A DNA stretch of 64,000 nt, taken from Agriotes lineatus. Taxonomy: Eukaryota > Arthropoda > Insecta > Coleoptera > Elateridae. The translations under genes were made by a program, and so were the position numbers. Shown here in pieces: positions 1 through 12,099 of this stretch; positions within the stretch are counted from its first letter, which is position 1, and each line of letters starts with the position of its first letter. The DNA lies in the NCBI GenBank assembly GCA_940337035.1, contig CALNHX010003575.1:1-64000 (forward strand), given 5' to 3'. The notes under the pieces are model-generated. The model was not told where the DNA came from. It did not search any database and worked only from the letters and a program-made list of their open reading frames with translations.

Positions 1-384
1 TCGTCGTCACGTAACGGAGTTTGTCAGTTAAGTAGTTCCTCTTGCTCTTGCTCTCTTTAATTAGGGTTTTATATACTTCGCTTAATCGACTCCGGGCGCC
101 TTTAATATAACGAAACCTTTTACACATGGTATGAAGCCCCGTATTTCAGCACTGACATAATATTTTTAGTCTAAATTGTTTATCTGCTTTCTGGGTTGTT
201 CTGAATGCGAAAAACCTGATGTTGCTAATGTAACTATTATTTGAAGCTCAACCGTTCATTCAAACCTCGATTCACTTTTAGTGTTTATCTCGAGTCACTT
301 AAAATTTAATATTCGATAATATCTTATACTCATACTAATGTTTGTTTAAGTTAGTATTTAACCATTTTATATGATAAGAAAATT

Positions 385-985
385 AGAAAAGGAGTACAAA
401 AATTGGGGCTTAAGTATGAATATGACAAAAACTGAATATCTAAATGTAGGAGAAACACAGGAAGATCCAGAACTGCAAATTAGAAAACTCAAAAAATGTA
501 AGGAATATAAGTAGGTATTTGGGGAGAATTTTGTTGGTGGAGGAAAAATTAAAAATGCCATAAAAGACAGAGTACAGCAAGGTAGAAAAGCTATCCATGT
601 GCTCAACTCATTATTGTGTTCGAACAAGAAATTAACTACGAAACTTATACAGTTATTGCATAACCAATTCTAACTCATGGTTGGGAGTGCTGGCAAATAT
701 CAAAAAAAGATAAGAAAATTATAGAAACAGTGGAGATGGAATATCAAAGCTGCAACACATACCCAACGAAGACATAAGAAGGAGGACAGGTAGGGTACAT
801 ACAAGTGCATACGGAATAGAAACCAGACAGTTGCTCTGGTACGGCCACATAATGAGGATGGAGGAAGAGCGGTGGCCAAAGAAAGCATTAGAATACACAC
901 CACAAATGAGAAGAAGGAGAGGAAGACCTGAAATAACATGGAGCCAAGGAATTAGACAAGTCATAGAAGATAGAGCTATAGGTAT
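385..985 (+). mobile_element. Truncated non-LTR retrotransposon (LINE): end of reverse transcriptase and C-terminus
   Basis: Plus-strand frames carry broken LINE protein. Around 400-640 there is a GLKYEYDKTEYLNVGE-like stretch followed by QQGRKAIHVLNSLL. In an open frame at about 735-980 it reads HIPNEDIRRRTGR, then QLLWYGHIMRMEEERWPKKA and RRRRGRPEITW. The WYGHI.RM....WPKK....RRRRGRP..W motif is the standard C-terminal signature of insect endonuclease/reverse-transcriptase LINEs. Frameshifts and stops show it is dead. The minus-strand open frames over it are shadows. Exact ends are uncertain. Confidence 0.8.
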
Positions 986-3040
986 TGTAGTATTATGACT
1001 GCTGGATTTTTTCTTGAATGTAGATATCTACACATTTCTGATTTCCCCTTTACCATGAGAAATGGAAAGGAATCTACATAACTAATTTGCAACCTGGAAA
1101 AAAGATTTGTCTGCCAATCTTCCTCATGGCAACTGCAATATTTTACTTTAAACATAAAAAATTTCATATTTATTTAGCTTACGTCATATTATATCGACTC
1201 AATCAATTGGTATGATCATTCAAAAATTTGCGTTAGCATTTACATAAGATATAAGGGAGTATCTATTATGTAAAATAAATAAAAGTTTCTTCCCGGAGAC
1301 AGTAACCCTTTCTATGTTAGCAAAATCAATTACAATGGGTTTACACTTCAAGTTCAAGAACTACAAAGATAGATTATATTGTTGTCCTTGGAGTTTTAGT
1401 AAAACTATAGCTAAACCTAATTTTACATACATTTTCGAAGATCTGTTTGAAGAAACAATTTTCAACAATATAAGTATACCCATTTCACATATCCACAATC
1501 CATATTAAGAAAGACGACCAAAGGACTGTTATATTTAAGAGCAATGGTAGCTTATTTTTGTATTATGGGCGCTTGTATTGTGTACAATGGAATTTTTGTG
1601 TATACAGTAGTAGATGCCCATAAACAACTCAGCGGTTAGCCTGAAGTGCGGAGGGTTGCGTGTCTTTTGTTAGATCTGGCCCAGATGTGCCAAATGGTCA
1701 GCGGTTTCCGGTTAACTGATACACATAAGGGTTTTTAGATTTTAAGGAACTGTAAGCCGAGGCGGTTGGCTCTTGGAGCGATTGAAATAATAAATGTTTT
1801 TATTGCGTTTATGGTGTTCCTAATTTTCTTACAGGACCTTTAGTGAAAAATTGTTGCGTGAGGTCTTTTTAGCTATGGGAAGTGTATTGAAAGAAGTTAA
1901 AAGAATACGCAAACAATGATTGAACCACAAAGCTAACCGTTATTTCCTTGTTTGAATTGTAACCATCAGTAAGCTATATGTTCCCTAAAACGTGAATATT
2001 TCGTAACAAATATTTGAATTCAGGACCTTCTAGCTTCTGGCTGGTGCTAATTTAAGCTCCACTGCTATAATGAAAATTAAAGCTTACAAAGTTAATCCCC
2101 CAGCTTCTATTTAATTTGGTCTGAACTTACGCCCACGGGCTGCTTCAGAGGTCGGTCTTGAGTTCAAACATCTAAACGCGTGGGCGTTAACGGAGAAAAA
2201 CCAAATATTTGAAAAGAGTGTCCATTACGAGAGTCGGAATTTATATGAAGCCCGCGGAGGTAAATAGTCGATTATGTAAGGTGATATTCTTGACTTTCTA
2301 AAGATCAAGGTGAACGCAATGAAGTGCCGATGCAAGCATCTTTGTAGTAACGCACTGGCTGCTTTGCGCAACTCCTGCCGGTATAAATTCGGCTGGTACG
2401 GCTTCCTGCATGTATGCAATGACACCAATAAAAATATCAAAATTCCACTTTACCTGTAGCGGTTGTATTAAAAAGTGCGTCTGCTTTGCATATGGTACAC
2501 AAAGAATCATTGAAAATGAACAGGGCTGTGTGTTTGTTTGTTTGTAATGGACAAGGTCTAGGCATGTGGAGTACCAGGTACCCTAGACACCGACGGCTTT
2601 GGTCATATGGTCAAAGTCCTACTTAGAATTTTGCCGAAACTAAGGAGTTCCAACCCTAACAAGGGATCGTTTTGCATAACCCTGTTCATTTTCAATGATC
2701 GTAAGTGTACATACTTAAAAGCTAGTAGACCTTCAGGAAATTTTTATAGTTATTTTGAGTTTCTCTCCGCTCCGACAATTATAGTATTTGAAAATTAATA
2801 ACATACATTATTTTCATAAGTGACATTCAAAACATCAAGAGAAGTCATGCCATTTTAAAAATAATGACTCTGCGCCATATAAGTAGATTAGACGTAGTGG
2901 CAACACTATTGTTTTCTTAATGAGCACAAGAAATGATATGATTCCCATATGTACAACATTAAAATAATTGATAGTTTATCGTAATTTTCAACACATCAAA
3001 TATGACAGCAAATTTATAAATAAATAACATCCGAAATGGT
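986..3040. other. Non-coding DNA with one short inverted-repeat element
   Basis: AT-rich sequence with no supportable gene. The only structured element is the inverted repeat at about 2483-2722. A stretch near 1625-1660 has weak tRNA box-A-like character but no convincing box B. Confidence 0.5.
2483..2722. repeat. Short inverted-repeat element (MITE-like)
   Basis: A 20-bp perfect inverted repeat, ATCATTGAAAATGAACAGGG at 2506-2525 and its complement at 2680-2699. Imperfect pairing continues outward for about 20 bp more on each side. Total span is about 240 bp, with no coding capacity. This fits a small non-autonomous DNA element; the superfamily is unknown. Confidence 0.6.
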
Positions 3041-3044
3041 TATC

Positions 3045-3595
3045 CAGTGTAAATATTTGGGGATGGTAAAATCTATAACAACTACACAACACAAAAAATA
3101 AGGTCATGGGTAAAGATGGGGAGGGTTGTCTTTCTGAAAATGGAGAACCTTTTATGCAATAGAGATTTAAGTATAGAAATTCGAACCCGATTTGTGAGGT
3201 GCTACGCTTAATGGAAGCATGAATGTTTAAAACAACGAGATTTTTGCAAAACCCAACCCTTTGAATTAGGAATATACCGACCTATGTTGAAGATGTTGTG
3301 GATGGGGAAAATATCTGCTAATGCAGTTCTACACCAAATGAATACGTGGAGAGTGCTGATTAACACACTTAAAACACAAGAACTGTAATTTTGAACACGT
3401 TATTGATACAGTCAAAAATATCAGGAAAAAGGATTGTAGCAAGATGAACATCATCTTGGGTAAAACCTAGGAAAATGGTATAATTGTTCCTCCATAGACT
3501 TGTTTAGAGTAGTTTTAAGATAAAAATTACCATGATGATAACCAACCTTTGTGAGAATATATCACTCAAAGGAGAAGTTTTGTTGCATCATTGAT
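3045..3595 (+). mobile_element. Truncated LINE, C-terminal reverse-transcriptase region
   Basis: The plus-strand conceptual frame reads MENLLCNRDLSIEIRTRFVR, then YRPMLKMLWM, NTWRVLINTLKTQEL and finally KITMMITNLCENISLKGE. It aligns by eye with the C-terminus of a widespread arthropod LINE family (KMKN.L..RDLS...R.R..RCY, followed by YRRML.I.W and ending near MM.ANLR). Stops and frameshifts are present. It is a different family from the copy at 385-985, because the C-terminal motifs differ. Confidence 0.75.
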
Positions 3596-4239
3596 AGTGA
3601 GGGTTTGAGCATAACGAGCACCACATAAGGCTCTGTGTGTTTTTTTTTATTTCCTGTTGAAGACCGTTGTACTTTCCTCATATTTGTTCTACGTTGTATT
3701 GCAGTACCAGCAGATTTTAGATGTGTCGTTTGTGTGCAAACAAATTACGAAAAACTTGGCTATAGAAAAGCACGTGCTCACTAGGTTCCTCAAGCAATTT
3801 TCAAAACTCAAAGGTAAAATCGATGACGTCTGCTGGAAACATTCGAGAGCATGGCAATTCAAGACCCAATTTTGACTCAAATCCTCTTACACTTTCATAT
3901 AGTTTCTACGGTCTGGATTGATCCCCATGTGATTGTTACCATTTTGGGTCGCTAAAAGAAGTATTAGAAGGAGTGATTAATACGATGACGTAGTAAAAAA
4001 TTTTGGGTTAAACTGACTGCTATGAAGTTGCTGTGCAGGTAGAGAGGAGTACGTGTAACAGCAACTGTTTGGTTAAATGTTACTTCAATACATTGTAATA
4101 CACTAATTTCACTTCAAGTTTGAACTATCCCTGCAGTTTAATAAGTCTAATCCATTACCTATCGCAGTAATAAAGCACCAAGTTTATTCAAACAAAAACA
4201 AGTCTAATAATTACTTTCTTCTTTCATTATTTGATACCT

Positions 4240-4495
4240 TTTTTACTTCCCTCGTCCAAAATACGAAGGAAGTAATCGCGACAAAATCATCTTCCGAGAT
4301 TTCTTCAGATCTTCACGTTTCAGGATTCCTAAATGACGGAAAAAAGGTTTTCTCAATTCCGTCTGTCCGTCTTCTGTTGGCGGTAAACTCAAAAACTATT
4401 TGTTGGAGGAAGACAATCTTGTGCATACACCTTATATATCTACCTGGCATGAAACCGAGAAAGTTTCAGACAAATATATACAGGGTTAATAATAG
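4240..4495. repeat. Probable dispersed repeat starting with an acttcc/ggaagt hairpin
   Basis: It opens with acttcc (4245-4250) mirrored by ggaagt (4268-4273). A degraded simple motif of the gtctgtccgtcttctg type follows, and the repeat ends near tacagggtt at about 4481. The arrangement resembles high-copy insect repeats beginning acttcc...ggaagt followed by a gtctgtccgtctgtc stretch. This is recalled similarity, not a search result. Confidence 0.4.
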
Positions 4496-5779
4496 AAAAA
4501 CATTTTGTTTATTATTGCTTTAACTTAGAAATAGATTCACTACTAATTTGTACATAGCGCAGGCTTTATTCTTGCCAAAACTAGGACCCAACAGATACAG
4601 GATAAATGTTGTATGAGACAAAAAGGAGCAACGAACTATGCATGCAAACACTGCCAGCAATAAAAACCCAACAGTTTACATAAAAAGATATATAATCTGT
4701 AAGAGAGACAAATACAGGAAAATACATTTAAATAAAACAACAAGAATAAACCATACAAGTGAATCTGTCAACAATATAAGCTCCTTACTGTAAATATCTA
4801 CGGGAAAAAGCTGTTTCTACTCGCGTTGGTATAACATACATGAAAATACATTCAATAATTCTTAATGTTCATATAAAAAGCTGTGCGCAATCAGCAATGA
4901 ATTACAGCTACTACAATATTCACGCGCTTAAGGCTAATGCTACATGCATGAAAGCACCTTAAATAGTGCGTTAATGTTCAACTGTCGACGCAAAGTCAAA
5001 TACCGAGCGTGCGAAATGTATATAAATTCCGCGCACCAATACATTTAAAGCAATGCTGTCTATTCCTCAATCACGCTCGTTGCCGACGCCGCTGTAACGC
5101 GAACGGGCCTTGGTTCGTTTAAATCAAGCTGACAAGCTAGGTCAGCTGATGATGCAATCGCTTCGTATTAACTGCGGGTGAGTCCCCGTTATCTTCGGCA
5201 TGAAGTCATTCATTGAAACTCTTGCCCAAGATGTTGCAATAATTTCTCACTTCGTATTGTGATTCTAAATAGAAACCAACCTTGCATTCGGTTGCTCCCA
5301 AGTGTTCTCGTGGTTAGACAAGAACGGCTTCCTGCTATTGAAGAATGAACGACCTTTCTGTGTTGATACCCATATAGTTCAATGTTTTCGTGGGCTATGG
5401 TCACACTCAGGAACCTCTCGGTGTCGGTGGCGGTTAAAGCTAGTCAACACCGCACTGCCTAGTGCACTTCGGTGCTTTTGTTATTGCTTGGTGTCCCTTA
5501 GATTTTAGGATTACACACTCCGGTCGCTTACTCAGGCGCTACTGACTTCGCGGTCATTTGTTCCCGCTGGATTTGTTCTATTTTTAACTACACTGCTTGT
5601 AATCAGCTGCATTCGCATTTCCCCTACCACTTGCGAAACTTACAATGCGTATTAAATGAAAGAATACATATGAGGAATACGGTTCAGTTTTATTACTAGC
5701 AGGATATGGTAAAAAATATGAAATGTATATATAGGATGACATGAATTGGCCCATTACAACACGCAGGTTCACAATTGAT

Positions 5780-6480
5780 TCTCTTATATTTTATGTGGTC
5801 GCAGGACTTTTAATTTCTACAGAACCTTCTTCTATAGCCTATTTTTCTTGACATTCAAAGTTGCTTCCAGCTTTCTCGATTTTGGCCCTTTCTGTGCCAC
5901 ATCAATTCTGCATGTCGGCTGAGATTGTCGCTGCATTGCATTTGTGAGCAGTTTTCTCTCTCCTTGTTCCAGCGTTGGTTCTTGTGACGTTTGATTGTCC
6001 ATCGCTGTTTGAGTTTTTCTTATTTGGTCTAAGTTTGCTTTAGAACATGCACGTTTGAGCTCCATTTGCCATATAGTTTACCAAATGCTACCCATCTCGT
6101 GTAAACTTTTCTTCTAATTTCAGACATGGTATACTATTTTTGCGTGCTATAAGCTTCATATCCCGGGCCAAGGATGCTTGTTTTATGCCCTCGATACATA
6201 AATAACTATTTTTTAACCATGCTTGCTCGATTCTAGTGAGTGTTTTGTATAGATGCAAGAGCAGAGCTATAGATCGGAAGTTATCAAGACTTGTTGAACC
6301 TCCTCCGTCTGGATCAATATGATATTTCCATTATATCTCTTCGCTGGTATGTTTACTCCATGTAGGCATTCATTAAACAGAATTTCTAAATATCCAGTGA
6401 TATTTCTATCACCTTCTGTGAGTAGTTTTGTCAACCCTTCGTCTTCTCCAGCAGTTTTGTTTCTTTTGGACATGGAAAGC
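5780..6480 (-). mobile_element. Degenerate LINE fragments, minus strand
   Basis: Minus-strand frames between 6480 and 6267 read MSKRNKTAGEDEGLTKLLTE, then LEILFNECLHGVNIPAKRYN and NIILIQT. This is the pre-motif-A LINE pattern M..NKAPGEDG....LL..G......L..LFN.CL....IP..W....I.LI. Further left on the same strand are remnants of the post-RT region (for example EIRRKVYTRWVAFGKL near 6080-6140) and an open frame from 6065 to 5832 with RIDVAQKG. Much of the palm domain is deleted. It is non-functional. Confidence 0.7.
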
Positions 6481-7299
6481 TACCAGGGCCTTTTCTTTAT
6501 TTTTCTGCCTACAGAATATCTAATCAACTGGACCATTTGGGGTGAATATGGCTGGTCAACGCGCCATTTATAATATATAAGAATCATCAATATAATCACT
6601 TTCAATCCCAAAGTAATACAGGTGCTTTGAATTGCTTTGATTTCTATGTTTAGTTCCTTTAATTAAAAATTAAATCGTATAATTCTGCTTTACTCTATAT
6701 TTACATAATAACATTATATTCGGTGTACAAATACTTTTGATCGCGATATAGAGGCATACGAGATTAAACATATCCAATCAGTCATTGATTACACGTTTTA
6801 AACCTTTGAAGCTACACAATACTTACAAGCTCTAGTATTTTCCAAGAGTTTCCCTTTTATGCAATTATTATAACACACGAGTAAATAAGGTTTAGAAGTA
6901 ATTGCAATGCAGGCGAGCGACAAGCATAAGCAGAAATGTGCACAATTTGCGCTGCCAAGTTTCCACAGCAATGAAATTATATGTTGCATAACTCATAACA
7001 ATCCGCTGTACTTGTAAACTTCACAAGCGGCCGATTTCCCTCTCAACTTTGTGCAATACAAGATAATTGTCACTCTCGAGTTACAATGCTGCGCAATGAA
7101 GGATTTTTAATTTTGCATTAACAAGATATTTTTAAAATTAGGGGAAAAAAGTACAGCCATTTGAAGTTTAAAAGGGCACGTTTCAAAGTATTATAATAAT
7201 ATCGTATAACTTAGTAAGACGTGTTGTGGCAAAGTAACGTAACTACTGTCATCGAAATAAAATCGTGCTGTTCGAGGCATGACTGGCTGTGATCTCACT

Positions 7300-7362
7300 A
7301 CTATATCGGTTGATCACCCATCCGAGTGCCGACCGCAGTTAACGTAGCGTAGCAATCGAGGC
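7300..7362 (-). repeat. Possible 5S-rRNA-derived fragment (5S pseudogene or SINE head)
   Basis: The plus strand reads tgatcacccatccgagtgcc at 7311-7330, continuing gaccgcagttaacg. Its complement resembles the internal promoter part of 5S rRNA (GCGGTTAGTACTTAGATGGGTGACC in typical metazoan genes, quoted in pieces from general knowledge). The 5S ends are not recognisable, so it would be a fragment. By-eye similarity only. Confidence 0.35.
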
Positions 7363-7640
7363 TTCCGGCGCCAGTAGCATGTGCTCATGCAAAAAATAAA
7401 ATATAGGAATTAACGTGTATTAATTAATTTTTTTCTCAAACCTAAAGTTACAGCTTTATAGCAAAAGGGGCGATTGTCGCATGCCCGAGATTTTTATGAG
7501 GCAAATCCAATACCTGTCGAACATTCCCTTCGCAAGCAGTCTCAGGGCGCCGACACGAAAGCAATACCGTGTTTCATGCCCGCCTTTGACATATTCCGCC
7601 GCACGTCGACTTTTAATAGCGTTTCCTGTATGTATTTCAG

Positions 7641-7735
7641 AAAGGGGCGAGTGCTCCCCGCACAGACTAGACGATGACTTTCTACTGCGCTTCTTGAGGG
7701 CTCGCAACTTCGTTGTCAGGCACGCTCACCGACTT
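7641..7735 (+). CDS. CRAL-TRIO lipid-transfer protein, internal exon (end of the N-terminal helical domain)
   Basis: First recognisable coding exon of a CRAL-TRIO (SEC14-like) protein of the alpha-tocopherol-transfer/clavesin-like group, cytosolic proteins that carry a hydrophobic ligand between membranes. The acceptor is tgtatttcag just before 7641 and the donor is gtaag at 7736. The first two bases complete a codon from a missing upstream exon; 31 codons follow and the exon ends in phase 0. The peptide includes DDDFLLRFLRARNF, the hallmark LLRFLRAR motif at the end of the CRAL_TRIO_N domain. An in-frame reading continues upstream of the acceptor but carries no family similarity, so I treat 7641 as a splice site and not as a start. 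The initiator exon (about 50 residues) should end with one base of a split codon. I could not locate it in 1-7640, so it may lie outside the window. Confidence 0.85.
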
Positions 7736-7785
7736 GTAAGTTCAATATTACAACAGACGTCGCCCATCTAATTGGCGTGTTTCAG
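7736..7785 (+). other. 50-nt intron of the CRAL-TRIO gene
   Basis: Very short GT-AG intron (gtaag...tttcag) between two phase-compatible exons. It contains in-frame stop codons in the frame of the upstream exon, so it must be removed. It is near the lower size limit known for insect introns and contrasts with the two huge introns downstream. Confidence 0.85.
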
Positions 7786-7936
7786 CTGGTGCATTACTAC
7801 GAGTTCAAAGAAAACAACCCCGACTTCTACAAGGACGTCTACTTTCATAGGCTCACCGCCGTCGGCGACGCCAACCTCATGAGCACCCAGCCCTTCTGCG
7901 ACCAGGACGGGCGCAGGATCCTCTTCTACAGATTAG
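7786..7936 (+). CDS. CRAL-TRIO lipid-transfer protein, internal exon (start of the CRAL-TRIO lobe)
   Basis: Second visible exon, only 50 nt after the first. The acceptor is gtgtttcag ending at 7785 and the donor is gtttgt at 7937. It holds 50 codons plus one base, so the next codon is split. The peptide opens with LVHYYEFKENNPDFYKDV, the usual family segment linking the N-terminal helices to the lipid-binding lobe, where family members typically have a YY..R..NP..F pattern. It then runs to QDGRRILFYRLG, matching the D..GR.v...R.G strand at the start of the CRAL-TRIO domain. Third-position GC is high compared with the AT-rich surroundings, which supports coding. The leftover g joins gt of the next exon to give Gly. 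Confidence 0.9.
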
Positions 7937-10900
7937 GTTTGTTTCTACCAAATCGGAATAGGTATATTTGTTCGGGTTTTGCTGACTTCGAATGACGTAT
8001 GAAGACGCCAAATATTAGTATTGGTGCATAACTTGCTTAAAAAAATAATAAAAACAAAAAAGAAAATAAGATCAACTCCTATTACCTAGCTCTACGCGCG
8101 AGAGAACTGAATCTACTCGAATCTACGTTCAAACATATTAAACACACATAAAACATCAATCAAAACGTATCGACATAACGTTGGAATGAAAAAAATGCAA
8201 AAGTCAAAATGTCTAAAAACGGTCTTGGATTAACTCTGAACCTAACAATATATTTGCATATCTTTAAATTGGGCGCGAATTACATCTAAGCGCATTCTTG
8301 CACACTCGCAAAAACGCAGCTGAACGGAAATAGTAATATCGTTGACTGCAAACATTTTACCTGTAACTGGCTGCTGCGTACCCTTCAACTAAACACTTTT
8401 GCTTCATTGACCCTGGACGGTACAACGCGTAGAACTGAGAATCACAATGACGGACAGGCCTTTCAATGACTGCTGAGTTGGCGCCTCCCAAAATGAACGT
8501 TTTAAATGTGGCACAATGGGTGTACTTACATGTACACCACGTAAATTGCGTTCACTGGACTAGCAAACGCTGGTTTGCTGCACTTTAATTTTGTGTGCGG
8601 AAATTACCTGCTGCAAAGCCCTTTTAGGCCGCTTCTATGTAACATTATACAAAATATAATTTTAAGCTGGTAGATTTATTTCAACTCCCTCAATGAATCA
8701 GATAGTAGAATTTATAAACACACATACTTAATCTGTGTATAATACCTGGGGATTTATTTTCACTTCTCCTTGCTTTAGTAAAGCTGTGCGTATATAAAAC
8801 GAACTTGGTGTATTAAAACATAAAGCAGCTAATGTTACAATATGCAAGATTAATGTGCAGTTACGTATTCGTAAATGGCACGTATATAGCATGACATAGA
8901 AGCAGTGGAATTTTCTGAACCTTAATTAAGACAAGCATTAGCTCATTACAAAATGTACATGCAGCTTTACTGAAAAGGAAACCAGTCAGCCGTAATGCAG
9001 TCTCGAATTGGACCAGCACATGCATTTGCCGTGATCGATTTACAGTAGCTCCCAGGTTTTTTGCAGAGTTACATAACTAGCAACTGAATGGAAATTACGA
9101 AAGATGAATAAGATTACATTCTAACACTTCGAATTTAATTAATAACGCGACGGATGAAAGTGTTTTGCATAATTATTCCTTCTTGGACTCTTTTGAAACT
9201 ATGAACATGAAACTGTGTCGATATATTTAATGGAATTAGTTCTAGTCGGAGTTATCTCGTATACAACTAACTGCATGTCATTATGAACGACGTAAATTAC
9301 AGTATCTACATAATTATGTTTGTAAACAGGTTTTAACTGCCTGTCAGGCTTTCAATGCGCATCTGTTTTTCTCCGTGTTATTACCAGAAGGCTACAAAAT
9401 AAACTAAAAAGCGTACGTCGAAATTTTCCATACAAAATCCATATAATTTTATCATTTAAATGCATATGCTGCAGACAAGAAACTAACATGATAGATATAA
9501 TTATTGAAGGTTGGCTACTGTTCGCCTTATTTTACACCATAATATTGGCGAGGATATGGCTGCTCTTTCACGTAACTCTACTATGGAAGAAGGCATGGCT
9601 TGCTGAGATTAAGTGAGATACCGTCCAGGCTGAAATGGGCTATTCTTTAATTAAATTTCACGTAGAAAAGTTGAGGTAAAAACTTAATTGTTCCATCAAC
9701 CAAGTGAATTTTAATGTATAAGAATGTATGTAAACATGTTGCATATTAATCGGTTCTGGTTTGTTTCCAAATGCACGATAATTTTGTGTCGCACGAAATT
9801 TTCACAGTGTATAGAACACGCACATTTCCTATTCGATATGAACAGATTTTTGTAGCTTTGTAAACCGTGATGTGCATTAGAACTTGGAAATAAAATTGGA
9901 TTAGTAAGCAACGTTTCGGAAAGAATTCCAGAAAACAATATATTTTTCAATGAAGCCGAAACAAAGCGGACATCTAAGTCTATTGTGGCATAGTAAAAAA
10001 CTAATTTCAGTATTTTTTAAAACTAGAGGAGATTAGCGAACTATAGAATATATTTCTTACGATTGTCAATTAAAGACCAAAGGATTGGTTTGTCAACTAT
10101 TTATTATTACGCAGCTCCAGTTAGATAAGGATGATTAAATTACAACACTTCAATTACCTCGCTGTACGTAGGAATTTTTGATTTAGCCATTTTCGGAAAT
10201 TAGCACCGACGATTTCAGAAGAACAAAAATTAGATCAAAGGGCATTTGATAAAAAATCCTTACAAAAATTGGCACTCATCCCAACATTTTCAAAATAGCG
10301 AATTTTGGATTGGACAATTCAAATATGTTTTGCCCTTAATAAGAGCTTTTAAGTTAACTATTTATTTGGTTGTTTCGAACTATTGTTGTTTATTGACTAT
10401 TCGTTGATTTATAAATAATTTATGGGAAGATAGAATGTTAAAATTTTAGAATATGCAATATGAGTAGCTTAATGTGGTTAAAATTTGCTCCTTTTTCCTA
10501 AATGTTTAACCTATGGCAAACAGACTTGTCAAGCTGCTTTTAGATATATCAGGTGTTTCTAAACAATAAGTAACCTAGAGAATCTACAAATACAAATACA
10601 TCAAACATCTTTGTTTTTATAAAATTACCAAACATACGACATCTTCCAAGCAAGTAAAAACCTGGTTCCTTATATTATATGCTGATTATGTTACCTGCAT
10701 CTTTAATTTCTGTGAGTTACATTGTATGGAACAGATCCCCTATTGTTTAAAAGTGCTGACATATACATATATGTTCTTAGAAAATAATCAATCCAATATA
10801 ATGATTCACTTTCTGTCATGAGCCACCCTGTATATATTGCGACTTTATTGCGATGCATAATAAAACACAGAAAAATACAACAAGAAACACTGCTACAAGT

Positions 10901-11067
10901 GGGCCCTGGCATATATTGCATTACATTAATCTTATACTTTTTCTTGCATTTTAAATGTTTCACCTTGGTTGATAGTGTACATTAAATTCTAAATATTAAG
11001 TAGGTAGCTGCGTTTGGTTTAATTTAAGTAGTGTAGCTTCTATTTGTTTATTTATCATTTAGGCATT

Positions 11068-11262
11068 TGCAGGATTTAAGGAAAATGAACGTGAAGGACT
11101 GGAAGACCAAAGCGAAAAAAAGAATGGAATGGAGGAAGATTGTGGAAGAATCAAAAACACGTCCGCAACTTTAAGAGAAATTATATTAAGAGAGCAAATC
11201 ATTCGCTTCAAAGAGAAGCTGCTATATTCTGTACAGAATAGGGCGCCTATATTATTATTATT
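11068..11262 (+). mobile_element. Very short 5'-truncated LINE insertion with target-site duplication
   Basis: The insertion codes DLRKMNVKDWKTKAKKRMEW, then RKIVEESKTRPQL and a stop: the last residues of a LINE ORF2 tail (D...M.v.DW...A..R..W...V...K). It ends in a short (att) repeat. The flanks are near-identical: atcatttaggcatt at 11054-11067 and atcatctaggcatt at 11263-11276 (13 of 14 match). This is a target-site duplication expected from target-primed reverse transcription, so both insertion borders are defined. Confidence 0.75.
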
Positions 11263-12099
11263 ATCATCTAGGCATTACACAAATGCTAAATACAAGGATA
11301 TAAATTTTATTAGAATAGCACCAGAGGTTTCGTCTATCCAATAATTGAAATTATGACAGTTTATAACATCGGTACAAGCAATCTTGGAAACAAATTCACA
11401 GACTGCAGCATTCTAGAATACAATTCTTTTCCAAATAGTGCACTCGTAAGTAGTAAAGATAAACACATTTTCTCGTAATGTACGCTAACTACATAATGAG
11501 AAACAGCATTACATCTGGAAATCTCCAATTTTGCCAGCAGAATTGTCGTTGCTACGTTTGCACATTTTGTATGCTACGCAAAGGACAAATAATCAAATCT
11601 GACTGATAACAGTTACTTCAAACCATGCACATCTACTTAATGTTTAAAATTTAATGTATAATATCAGCGCCACTTTAACGTCGATGGTTCATAGCAAAAC
11701 TGTAGCTTGTTGCTCGGCTTCCACGTAAATAAATCAAATACGAAGCAAAATAACAAAACTAATTGAACATTTTAAACGTATGTAGGTATAAGTTGGTAGA
11801 AACTGCAAAAGTGAATGTCGATAATTTGAAAGCGAGCATAGCTTCGCGAAGCATTTTATACAGTGCTGCCCATTGTCTGTTCGATTAGAAGTTTTTATTT
11901 GCTTGGCTTGCTGGACTCCTCAGGCACAGGTGTCGATATTATTAGTGGTATTCCCCTGTTTTGTAAGGCTGTACAAGTTCGTGAGTTGCTTGCAAGGATT
12001 GTTACAAGAAAAATATATAAATTTTTTTCTAGCTTTGATCTGTATTACATGCCTTTAACATTTTCTCCACACTTGAGATGAAACCAATCTATCCACCTA

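Noticed and set aside
367..964. Long minus-strand open frames
   Set aside because: They overlap plus-strand LINE protein remnants and have no domain; they are shadows.
1620..1680. tRNA-like stretch ctcagcggttagcctgaag
   Set aside because: Box-A-like only; no box B at suitable spacing and no second copy found.
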